Below, one piece after another: positions 22,501 through 32,600 of a stretch of DNA of 64,000 nt. The position numbers and the translations under genes were made by a program. The stretch's first letter is position 1; each line of letters starts with the position of its first letter. This stretch comes from Cephalotrichum gorgonifer. Its lineage: Eukaryota > Ascomycota > Sordariomycetes > Microascales > Microascaceae. The notes under the pieces were generated by a model. The model saw only the letters and a list, made by a program, of their open reading frames with translations, searched no databases and was not told where the DNA came from. The stretch lies in NCBI GenBank assembly GCA_900312665.1, contig ONZQ02000009.1, positions 1,102,744-1,166,743 on the forward strand. The letters are read 5' to 3'.

Positions 22501-25500
22501 CAACTGCCTTCTACACACGGCCGCAATATGCGAGGACGAGATGCGCATCGCTTCTACGCTACCCTCCCCCACAAGCACGTCGGCGCTACAGCTCTTCTTG
22601 AACAAGCTGCGGGAGATGCAAGTCCGAGCGTGGTCGCTCCAGTACACCCTCTTCCGGGCGGGCATCCGGGTTAACACGGAAATATTCACCAACCCCGACA
22701 ACGACCTCGCCGAGTTCCTCGCGGCCGTGCACCACGTGCTGGGTATCCGCAAGTTCTGCAAGGCGTCGAACAAGATCTTCCTTAAGATGATGCGGGTCGA
22801 GCTGCTGAAGCTCTCAACGATCGAGAACTGGGAAGACTACCTCGGCCAGGTCCTCTACGACCTCCACGGCCTCAAGTTGGGAGTGGGCATGTGGGAGGTT
22901 GAGGACCACCAGTGCCAGCCCGAGAAGCTCGAGAAGCGCACCACCATCCATCTCGTCGAGCGGATCACCATCCTGGCGAGCCGCATGCCCATTAAGGAAC
23001 TCCTCAAGTCGGACCTGAAGACGACGATTGAGCGTATGCAGCAGACGATGGGCCAGACGAAGTCGACCCCGCAGATGATCCACAACCTGAGAAACTTTAC
23101 TGAGTTCCTCAAGCGGCCCATACACCCCCTGCGTCTCTATGACGCGAGGAAGGGAAACGTCACTCTGGACGCCGTCGGCATCAACACGACGGAGAGCAAC
23201 ATCGCTAAGCACGGGTGGTTCTTCCTCCTCGGTATGATTGCGCTGACAAAATTCAAGGGCGTGGACCTCAACAGGCGACAGACGCCGGGCGCAACGGACG
23301 ACCTCCGGATCGCTGCGACCTTCATGCGCCTGCAGCTTCAGTTCACCCCCGGTAAGTGGGACGCGTGGTTCCGGCTCGCCGAGTGCTTCGACTACGAGCT
23401 CGACGAGGCGGTCCTGTGGACGGCGGACAAGATGAACAAGGATAGGGCGGAGCTGGTAAAGCTCCAGCGGAGCGCCATCCACTGCTACACGCTCGCGCTC
23501 TCGAACTCTAGGGGCGTTGACCCCGGGGGCGAGGACTCGGGCACGCTGTACGAGCTCTACCACAAGTTCGGCATGAGGCTCTACGCATCTAGCCGCGAGC
23601 CCTTCGCCATGGAGGCATTCCAGCACGCCGACCAGAAGAGGTTCTTCATCGCGGCCGTAGGATCGGGTACCTATCAGCGGGCGGTACACGACGAGATGAC
23701 GGAGTACCGGGTCTGGAAGTACGCCGCGTGGCTATTTAGCAGGGCCATGGCGATCCGGCCGAAGGACTGGAAGAACCAGTACATGCGCTCGAAGTGCCTG
23801 TGGAAGATGTATTGGAAGAGCGATTTGGACAAGGAGTCGCTTCCCCAGGTTCTCTCGGCCCTTCGTGAGGCTACTGCAGTGGCGGCGGCGATACCCAAGT
23901 CGAGACACAGCGACCCCATCGTCGAGCCACACTACAAGATTCTCTCGGTTTTGCACAAGCTGGTAATGGATCAGCAGATAGAGGGTGGGGTGGCGGCTGA
24001 GATCCTTGCGGAGCAGCCCTTCGGCCTCCCCTTCGGCGAGGACAAATCCGCCCTGGACGACAAGGGGACCTGGGTAGAGTACGTCCTTAAGAGCCTGCGG
24101 CACCTACGCGACAAGGACAAGTCTAACTGGCAGCACCGCCTAATCATGCGTCACGCCAACATCCTCTTCTACGACGATGAGGACGAGGGTGGGGACCAAG
24201 GCTTCCTCAAGATACCGGCGCGGGCGGCGTTCAACGTACTCCGGGAGTCAATGTTTACGAAGACGATGGTGATGAATGTGTGGAAGTGCGATGCGGAGCG
24301 CGCGGGGCGTCACCACGTCTACACTGAACAGTACATCCGATTTATGGTGAAGCTACTCGTCATCCTGGAGGATCGGGTGAACCTAGAGGCAGTGCTGAGG
24401 AGGATACGCAAGAAGGGGGCGGACTTCTACCACTTTAGCGACCTCTGGCAGTCGTGCTGCGTCGCATACGTACAGTTGCTAAGGACGACCTACAATGTGG
24501 CGCCGACGTTGGACGACGCGTTTAAGTCTGTGGGGATGGAGGAGTTCGAGGGGAACACGGAGAACGTGCTGGAGTGGGCAAGCAAGGATCCCGAGGCGCC
24601 GGCGCTGGGGTGTCTCAAGGACGCCATCGAGCTTAAGAAGCTAAACGCGAACCTGATGAAGGCGACGGTGATCGACGATCTCATCAGCGACTGCTATACG
24701 ATGATTTACCTCGACGCGCGGCCGGTGGCGGAGGAGGAGAAGGTCGCTGAAACGGCGGAGGCGTCGGCTGCGCAGAGTCCCGAGGCAATGGCGGTGGACG
24801 AGGAGGCGAAGGTTGTAGACGCGAACGAAGGCGGGGGGGAGAAGAGCCGGGGGGAGCTCGGTGGCGCTCTCGGGGCGTCTGATGTGGATGGGGCCGGGTC
24901 TAATGCACCGACGGAGGCCGAAGCCGAGCGAGAGAACGAAGTGGTCCCCGCGGCGGCGGTGTCCAAGTCGCGGAGGGCGGGGGTCCGTAGGCCGGATATA
25001 CTGCGTAAGGCGGAAAATATCGTCCAGAGACTACTCGAGCCGAAGGTCGAGTCCGCGGGGAGCAAGTCGCGGGCCGCCTCGGTCTCGAGCGGGAAGAATG
25101 CCGCAGGCGGGGACGGGGACGCTAGCGATGTTGAGATGGAGGACGCGGCAGGTGGTGACGAGACCAAGGACGAAGATGAGACGAAGGAGGGCGAGGGCGA
25201 AGGGGGGGCGGGCGCGGGCGCTAGGGATACAGAAGAGGATGGCGGGGGAGCACAAGAGGGTGGGTCCTCGCCTTTGGGGAGTGTTCACGAGGCGGATGAG
25301 AGCGATTTGAGCGATGTGCCCCATGATGATGAGGAGGCTGAGAAGGAGGAAGAGGAGGGGAAGGGGGAGAAGGAGGAGGACAAAGAGAAAGCAGAGGGGG
25401 AGAAAAAGGAGAAGGATGTGCCAATGCGGCCGCTTCTTTTTCCTAACCTGAGGAGGAGCTCTGAGGGGGGCAAGGGGAGGAGGAGCTCGGGGGAGGAGTG

Positions 25501-25501
25501 A
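19535..25501 (+). CDS. HIR3: HIR histone-chaperone complex subunit Hir3 (CABIN1 orthologue)
   Basis: Proposed exons 19535-19537 (ATG only), 19607-19681 and 19757-25501, giving 1940 residues. Intron 1 (69 nt, GTATCG...ACTAG, branch TACTGAC) and intron 2 (75 nt, GTGCGC...GGTAG, branch GCTGACC) restore an acidic N-terminus, MPAFQAINVELEEDV, leading into VDDALKLFQTALKLHAQGP, a typical fungal Hir3 start. Without intron 1 the frame has a TAG directly before CCGGCC and no ATG, and the long exon has no ATG near its 5' end. The protein is mostly helical TPR-like repeats, with an acidic/basic disordered segment near 330-445 and a strongly acidic tail after about 1680. The block around 1170-1260 (GWFFLLGMIAL; WDAWFRLAECFDYE) matches the Hir3 core. 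With Hir1, Hir2 and Hpc2 it deposits H3-H4 independently of replication and represses histone genes in the nucleus. The donor of intron 2 is weak. Confidence 0.9.
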
Positions 25502-26268
25502 GCTTGGTCTGGCAACGGGCGCTGTATAACATCATGGATCAGGAGAGGGAGGTTTTATTCACTCGGTTGTTGACATTGGCATAATTAGGCGTCAGGAAAC
25601 AGTATGGGGAGTTGAAATAAAGAGGTTCGTTTGTTTGTTCAATGAGACGAGACACTGGGAGGTTTGAGAATTGGGGCTATGAGCTGGGTCTAAGCTGAGG
25701 ATAGCTGAACTTTTTTTGTTTCACCATCCATCAAGGGACTTGCGCAAATCCAAGCTATCTTTGATTCTTGACCTACATTGGATTGGGCAGACAAGCGCTA
25801 AACCTTGTTGAAGCGATCAGGCAGAGGATACAAGTGCATACACCCCTGTGCCCTTTCAGAAAATACTAGGCAGGCGAAGCGGTTGGCTAGCTTGGCTGGC
25901 TGCCTGGGTGGGCTTGGCTTGCTTACTCGTAGTTGAATAAGGTATGAATCAATCTACCCCACATCGTCATCGCTCCTCCCCTCCCCCCACTTTCTGCTTT
26001 CCACCCTTTCAACTTGCACCTTCCTCCACCTACTTTCAACCTCCAGACTCAGTCGTTTGCTCCTTCCGTTTGACTGTTCGCCAGGCTGCAGGAGCCAACG
26101 GAGTCATACTTGTCATATTTCCCCTCATCTCGTCTCCCTTGTTTCTTCCCTTGCCATTTCTCATATTCTTCCACTTAGCACACCATCCATCTTCTTTACC
26201 TTTAACCCCCAACGACCTCTTCCTACTATCCAACACCTAGCAGTTATATCGTCGACATTATCGATACC
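25502..26268. other. HIR3 3' region and E2 promoter
   Basis: No gene is seen. The first 150 bases contain a candidate poly(A) signal for HIR3. The last 300 bases (from about 25970) are C/T-rich, and this is likely the promoter and leader of the downstream E2 gene. Confidence 0.6.
25616..25621 (+). terminator. Candidate poly(A) signal of HIR3
   Basis: AATAAA lies 115 bases after the HIR3 stop codon, within the usual 3' UTR distance for fungi. Cleavage has not been mapped. Confidence 0.4.
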
Positions 26269-26837
26269 ATGTCCGCGAAACGAATCCAGAAGGTAAGCCC
26301 ACTATCCATTTAGCTCCCTATGCGCCTCTCGGCCGACCTTCTCCCAGCACACGCCACCCGTACTAATCTTCCCGCTCCCCCGCCATCCAGGAGCTCGGCG
26401 AATGCATGTCCGCCCCCCCGCCGGGCATGACCGTCGCCCTCGGCCCCGACTCCGCGATCCACCACTGGCGAATCACCCTCCAGGGCCCCCCGTCGACCCC
26501 CTACTCCGCCGGCACGTTCGGCCTGACGCTCGACCTTCCCACCGACTACCCCTTCAAGCCCCCGCTCGTCAAGTTCGCCACCCGCATCTACCACCCCAAC
26601 GTCACAAACGACTCTAAGGGAAACATCTGCCTCGGCATGCTGAAGCCCGACGTCTGGAAGCCGTCGAGCAGGATCACGGCCGTGCTGGAGGCCGTGAGGA
26701 ACCTGCTGGTCGAGCCCCAGCCCGACGACCCGCTGGAGACTAGGATCGCCGACGAGTACAGGGCGGACAGGGCCGAGTACGAGAAGAACGCGAGGGCATA
26801 CGTGGAGAGGTACGCCACCGGGCAGCCGAGCTTCTAG
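26269..26837 (+). CDS. Ubiquitin-conjugating enzyme E2 (Ubc4/5-like)
   Basis: Exons 26269-26292 and 26391-26837 are joined across a 98-nt phase-0 intron (GTAAGC...TACTAAT...CCAG), giving 156 residues, a normal E2 core length. The chain starts MSAKRIQKELGEC (helix 1). It contains YPFKPPLVKF, the HPN motif at 76-78 and the catalytic cysteine Cys88 in GNICLGML, followed by WKPSS and the C-terminal helices. It accepts ubiquitin from E1 as a thioester and passes it on with an E3 ligase. Two extra residues lie between HPN and Cys compared with canonical Ubc4/5, a feature I associate with a second fungal Ubc4-like paralogue, so the exact subfamily is uncertain. The TAG stop is followed in frame by 22 sense codons (Gly/Ser-rich, then LGRLLGALGVS) before another TAG, probably by chance. 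Confidence 0.93.
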
Positions 26838-27161
26838 GGTGGCGACGGCGGCAGTGGCAGTGGCAGCAGGTTGGGGCGGTTGTTGGGCGCGCTCGGCGTC
26901 TCTTAGTCGTGGAGGTGGGAGGGGGATGGGTACGTGGTGGAGAGGTACCGCTGTGTGCTGAGGGGCGGGTCGGGGGATGGCGATGGCTATGGCGATGGCG
27001 GTGGTGACGGCGACAGCGACGGCTGCGAGGTTTGTATCAACGGGTGCGGGACCAACTGGCGTGGGACAAATGGATGTGGGATCAATGGAAGCAGGGTCAA
27101 TGGGAACTCGATCCATGGGAATGGTGGCGGCGAGGCCTTGGTTGGGGCGGCTCCTGGTCCC

Positions 27162-27465
27162 ATGGCGCTTCCCGGTGCTCCTCCGACGCGCATACAATCC
27201 GGGGCTCACGCTCCTCCTGTTACCCCTAATAGTATTTCTCTAACCCCCGGTCAACTTTCTCTGCCCCCTCCGACTCTTGTTTCCGGTATCCATCCTACGC
27301 CTCTCTTGAGTCCTACGGACCCCCTCCCTAGCCCCGTCAGAAACCCGACTACGGAGGACCGACCTACTACCAGTGCCGGCCCGTCTACGCCTCCTGGTCA
27401 GATTTACGACATCGGCACTTTTCCATCTTATAATCCGACTGCCTCTACAGAGACCACTGCTGCCA

Positions 27466-27503
<38 letters not shown>

Positions 27504-28460
27504 GGCGGCGGCGGTGGCGGAAATAGCAACGGCGATGGCAGAGGTAGCAGCAGCGGAAATAGGAGCGGAAATAACAACCTCAACGGGAATGGCAGTGGCA
27601 GCGAAAATGCCAATGGCAACAGGCATGTCAACGGCAGCAGGCATGTCAATGGCAACAGGAACGCCAATAGCGACAGAAACTTCAATGGCAACTGGAATGG
27701 AAGCAGCAACAGCACTGGCCATAACAACCGTGACGGCAGCGGCAACAGCACTCCTCACGACACGGCTCAGGATTGGCAATTCTCTAGTACGTGCCCGATA
27801 TATGGGCCAGCTGATTTGTCACCGCTTCAGGAGGGTAATGGGGCATCCGCATCCCCATCTCGGGAGGACACTGGGGATATATCCGCATCCACGTCCCGAA
27901 ATAGCACGGAGGATCAGTTTACGGGCATCGCTCCGTCTAACGGTCGGAATAGGCCCCTTACCCTCCCCCTTGAGAACCTCGACGCAATCCCTAGCACTTG
28001 GGACACTCATGTCTTCCCTCCTACTCGCCACGGCAACCAGTTTGAACGTGCTGAACCTGGTGCTGAACCCGCATGGCCCTCGCAGCCTCCTCGCATTAAG
28101 TTGCAGAGTCCGCCAGGGGCTTTCCCTCCGCCCGTTAGCGGCGATGAAACGGAATGGCCCATTTTTACGCCCCCGTTCATAGGGTCATCCCAGCCTCGTC
28201 GCGGCGGCACGTGGCATCCCACGTTTCCGTTAACTTCCACTTATGGCCTTCCGGAGTATCTACGCGGGCTTCCGCAAGTAGTGGGTACTGATCGGGAGCC
28301 ACCAGCGGAGCCTCGCTCGCATCCCAGTATTCAAATGCCACCCGGGGCTATGCGCCCTGGTTCGCAACGAAACATGGCTCGCAGCCCGTTGCACTGGGAA
28401 GGCCGCGGGCAGACAGCTCCAGCGAGATATGGGCCGTCACCTTTGGGAGGACATGGGTAG
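27162..28460 (+). CDS. Low-complexity Asn/Gly/Ser/Pro-rich protein of unknown function
   Basis: From ATG 27162 (MALPGAPPTRIQ) the frame runs 432 codons to a TAG at 28458. The frame is open upstream to a TAG at 26904, but with no ATG before 27162. The N-terminal third is Pro/Thr/Ser-rich. A central tract (about residues 103-190) is rich in Asn-Gly, built on an AACGGC hexamer near 27468-27502. The last third is Pro-rich with scattered Trp and Gly and some biased but non-repetitive sequence (FPLTSTYGLPEYLRGLPQVV). No domain is recognised; it would be largely disordered. It starts only 325 bases after the E2 stop, and the TBC-protein gene converges on it. The frame continues past the TAG (see the next entry), so the true 3' end may differ. 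It could instead be a decayed gene or a chance frame in repetitive G/C-rich DNA. Confidence 0.5.
27468..27502 (+). repeat. (AACGGC)n hexanucleotide coding for Asn-Gly
   Basis: About six AACGGC units encode Asn-Gly dipeptides and then grade into a GGC run. Replication slippage makes this tract likely to differ in length between strains. Confidence 0.85.
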
Positions 28461-28886
28461 GGACCCCGGGGAGGACGTGGACGAACACGTTGGGGGGGAC
28501 GTGGGCATGGTCAGTCAGCGAGATGGCGCAGGCCAGCCCGTCCGCCCGGCTTGCCTCCCGGGGTTGGACAAGGACAGAGAGGAGCTAGCATGTATTCAGG
28601 GGCAGCGAGAGGAGGCGAAATATCCCGTCCGCCTAACTTCGATGAAAGAGTTGGGCAAGGACCCGGAGGATCTGGGGTTCCCCCAGGACCCAGATTATTT
28701 CCGATTTTCTTGCCTGAGAGTACGTTTCCAGCCCTCTATGGGCCCTGCAAAGTCGTCCTGCCGAACCCCTCGAGGGTATATGAAGAAGGCGGAGAGGGAG
28801 ACAAGGATATCGCTGCGGCGGACGCCAGGGTTTGGAATTGGCTGAACAAGGGGCTACGCGACGGGGATTGTGGGTCTGAAAGGTGA
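28461..28886 (+). other. In-frame coding-like extension after the TAG of the low-complexity ORF
   Basis: The same frame continues for 141 codons to a TGA at 28884. It starts with a Gly/Arg-rich segment (GPRGGRGRTRWGGRGHGQ), then Pro/Gly-rich sequence, and ends with ordinary-looking sequence (FPALYGPCKVVLPNPSRVYE, then VWNWLNKGLRDGD). The stop lies in GGTAGGGA, and a 75-nt in-phase intron from 28457 (GTAGGG) to 28531 (GCGCAG) would remove it. GTAGG donors are used by two other genes here (6398 and 41107). Readthrough or a nonsense mutation are the alternatives. Confidence 0.45.
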
Positions 28887-29691
28887 GCAGTAACGGGGGC
28901 AGGGTCCAGATACATGGATGGAAGGTAGAGAGGGGCAGTTTCAGTTTTGTACATGGGTTAGGGGGATAGCGATGGGCATTCATAACCTCGTGTCTCGAGG
29001 ATCAGCGGAAGGAACGACATAACAGCAGCGAACACAGACCTGAGAAGCAGGGGCACGCCCGGGGACACGACCACAGCATTACGATGAAAATAAATGAGAT
29101 AAAAAAGTTTCGTTCATTTGTCATTTGACTCCGCTTATATATTCCCTGTTTTCCCTAGCCCTTATAGCCCCCCCATCATCCCCCGTCCCGTCCCGTCCCG
29201 GTTTGATCCGTTCCCTGGGAGCCTTTTGCGTACGTCTATGTGGTGTATGTACGTATGTAAATGTGTAGTGAAATGTATATGTACGAGCGTGTGTGTGTTT
29301 GAGTGTAAGAGAGTATGTGAAGTAGGAAAATGACCATGCTATGCGTTTTCTCACTGAGAGAGAGAGAGACAAGAGAAGGAAAAAGGAAAAAAAAAGTCAA
29401 CAGAGAATATCTAAAACCAGGAAAAAAACAAGAAGGGAAGTAGTAAAAAGGGAACTGAAGAAGAGAAAAATAGAGGAAGGAAAGAAGGATATAAGAGCGA
29501 GTGTGTGAGAGTGAGATGGTGAATTGGGAAGAGAATATCTCAGATGTGAGGGGAAAAAATGGAAGACAGAAAAAAAAAGATAGATTGTCGAAATCTAGGT
29601 TTTATAAGAGGAGGAAGAGGAAGACAAAGGAGGAAAAGAGAGATCAGGATGAAGGAAAGAGACGATAAAGAAGGGGGAAACCGCCGCCTGC
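28887..29691. other. 3' intergenic region between two convergent genes
   Basis: No gene is seen. It contains a candidate AATAAA at 29089-29094 for the plus-strand transcript, an alternating GT/TA segment near 29235-29310, and A/G-rich sequence (29340-29680) that is probably the 3' UTR side of the minus-strand TBC gene. Confidence 0.6.
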
Positions 29692-32600
29692 CTAGACGAC
29701 GTCCGTGTCCCTCCGCCTCCGCCTCCCAAACAGGCCTCCGCCCCTCTTCTCCGTCCCGGCCCCGGCCACGGTGCCGCCGCTGCCGGCGCTGTCCCTCTCC
29801 CTCTCGCTCCTCTCCCTCATCTCCCTGCGCCCGCCGTCCACGGCCCCCTGGCTCAGGTGTCCGAAGCCGTTCCTGCGCTTGAAGCAGGCGCCGAGCAGCT
29901 CGTTGGCGTCGAGCATGCGCCTCGGGAGGCCCTGCACGACGGAGAACATCTCCATCGGGTCGTCGACGGCGCGGATGTCGTCCTCGCCCGCCTTCAGGAC
30001 CGCCAGGGCGACGCGGAAGAGCGTCTTGGAGCCCTCGTAGAAGAAGACGTCCCACACCCGGAGGGTGGTCTCGATGGGGAGGGTACCGATGTAGCACGAC
30101 ATGAACCACGCCGCCATGGTGATTGTGATGGGCGGGAGTCGCTCGGCGGAGATGGGCGCCGCGTCTCGCGCGCGTCGGCTGCGGCTGCGCATGATGGCGT
30201 GGCGAGGGGCGTTGGAGCGGGACGTCCCCGGGCGCTGGTTCTGGGGCGTCATGGACGCCGGCGAGAGCGTGTCCAGCGCGTCCTCGTCGCCGTCGCCCGC
30301 TAGCTTCCGCCACAGGTCCGGCATCGACGACCGGAGCGCCGTCATGAGGACGCCCAGGTCGACCTTGCTGCCCTCGAGGCTGGTCTCGTGGGTCCCCGGG
30401 AGGAGCGTGCGCGTCACGATGTTGAGCAGCCAGAACGCCTGCTCCTCCGTCGGCACGAAGAGGAGCAGCAGGCCCGCGATGAAGTTCAGCGACTGGCAGT
30501 ACCCGATCTTGGGGTTGTATATCGAGAAGGCGAGCAGCACGCGGCGCAGCGCGGAGATCATGGGCGTCTCCGAGGGGTCCGGCCCCTGGCGCCCGCTGCT
30601 GGCCGTCGAGGTCCCCGGCGGCCGGAAGGAGTAGTTGTCCGGGAAGGTCCGGTGGAGGTCCCGCTCAATGATGTCGGCGTCGGCGGGGGACGCGGTTTGG
30701 GAGACGAGCCTGTCGTACAGCCCCGCATGCTTGCCTAGTATCGCTGGGCCCCCGGCGTAGTAGAACCACGCGGCGCCGCGCCATTCGGGGGGGATGCCCT
30801 TGCGGATGAAACGCTTCACCTTCGCGCTAGGCGGGGGGAAGCGGTTCGGGTGCTCGGTCGTGAGGTTGGACTCTTTCATGAGGGCCGCCCACTTCTTGTG
30901 GCGGCGTTCGAGGTAGGGGGTGTAGGCGACATCCCAGGCATCGTACTCTTCGCGTGTGATATACTGGTTCACCTTCTTGAACCCGTAGCGGTCGCGGGAC
31001 GTCGGGTCCTCCGGCGGCTCCACGGCCGGGGTTACGGAAGGTGCGGGTGGTGCCTGAGAAGGGAGGGTGTCGGAGGATTCCTTCTCGCAGTCGCCCATTG
31101 ACTTCGCCGAGTCTCGGTTCTCGCTCCCTCGCCGCACGGGGCGGATCACGGGGGGGAGGTCTTTAGGGATCGAGGAGTGGATGGGGAGGGCGTCCACTAT
31201 GGGGAGGGCATTATCGTTGTCGTTACGAGGGCGGTATGTTGGTGAGGACGGCGATGGCGTGTGATGGGGTAACGCGTGTTGGGTCGGTGATAGCGTGTGA
31301 GAGGGAAACTCGTGTGATATGGGCGAGTGCACGTGAGGGGGGAATGTGGGTGAGGTCGGCGATACCGTGTAGGGCGGAAACCCAGGCGAGGTCGGTGATA
31401 ACCTGTGGGCGGGGAGTGTCGGCGAGGACGGGGCGAGAGAAGGAGGTCCACGCGGTACTGGTGGTAACGGCGAGCGCGGTGACAAGGGCGACACAGCCCT
31501 CGCGGCCACGGGGTGGGAGGCGAGGGGGGAGGGGGGAGCTGCAGCCGACGCGGTTGTCAGGCTGTATCGGTAAAACGAGTTGCTCATGGGCCTCTGCGCT
31601 CCGCGCAGGGCCGCCTCCTCGGCCTCGAGCTCCTCGTCCGTGTCATCGTAGAAGCCCTTCTCGTACATTTGCATGACGTCCTCCACGCTAGGCTCGTCAT
31701 CGTCGTCGAGGACCCCCGCGTCCATTGACGTGGCGGAACTCCGTCCCGTGATGAGGCTACTCCGCTCCGTTGTGATCGTGGTCGCGTTCGCGGTTGTAGA
31801 GACGGTATCTTGAGAGCGGAAGCTCGAAGGGGACTCTGCCACCTTGATGTTGGAGATGGGGCGAAGGGTGGGCTGTTGGTATTCGCCCCGGTAATGGTAG
31901 CCGCTGCTCTGCATCCGGTGGTGGTAATTACCGCTGTCGAGGCTCGAGATGGGATCCGGCTGGCGTCCATGGGTCGGTGATGCTGTCGCGGTCGAGGAGA
32001 GCATCCGGGTGTTGGTGGTGCTGGTGGGCGTTGAGGGAGAATTCGTCGACTCGGGAGCGGGAGGTTTTCTTCCGAACGGAATTGTAGAGTTGTAATATCG
32101 TTCCGCGGTAGCAGCGGTAGTAGGGGGAGTTGGAGGAGGAGTAGTGGTATTGGGGGATGGCACAGTGGACCCAAGTGCTGCGGCGGTGTCCGAGACGGGA
32201 TCCCTGTCCCTTGCACGCCGCGTGAAGAGATTGGACAATCCTTCGCCGGGGTGGCCCGGGGCGTGGGGACGACTACGGGCTGGGTCCGTGGACAAGGGCC
32301 ACTGGTTGTAGTGGTGGTCCGAGGGGGCCGAGGAATCGGTGTGATTATTAGAAGTACTCGTGCTTCCGACGCTGTTGTTCCGCTGCTGCGTGATGGCATT
32401 AATATTGGCAGTGTTGTTGTTTTTACTGGACGAGGGCGCCGGACATGGCGAATGGTGGCGCTGCGGAGTCGTTGGGCTCCTCTCGCTCGGACTTGGGAAA
32501 TTGGCACTGCCAATCGGCGAGATTTTTTCCCGGCTCATCACCCTCCTCGTACCACTACCACTGAGATCTGGAAACCGCTGCATGGTGGGCGTAGTCGGTG

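Noticed and set aside
26838..26906. In-frame open stretch after the E2 TAG as a third readthrough candidate
   Set aside because: It is only 22 sense codons of Gly/Ser-rich then Leu/Gly-rich sequence, a length expected by chance in this base composition, and E2 enzymes of this type end at the core.
26310..27209. Minus-strand 299-codon frame opposite the E2 gene
   Set aside because: It is a shadow of G/C-rich E2 coding sequence with a His/Pro/Arg/Ala-biased translation and no domain. The plus-strand E2 is certain.
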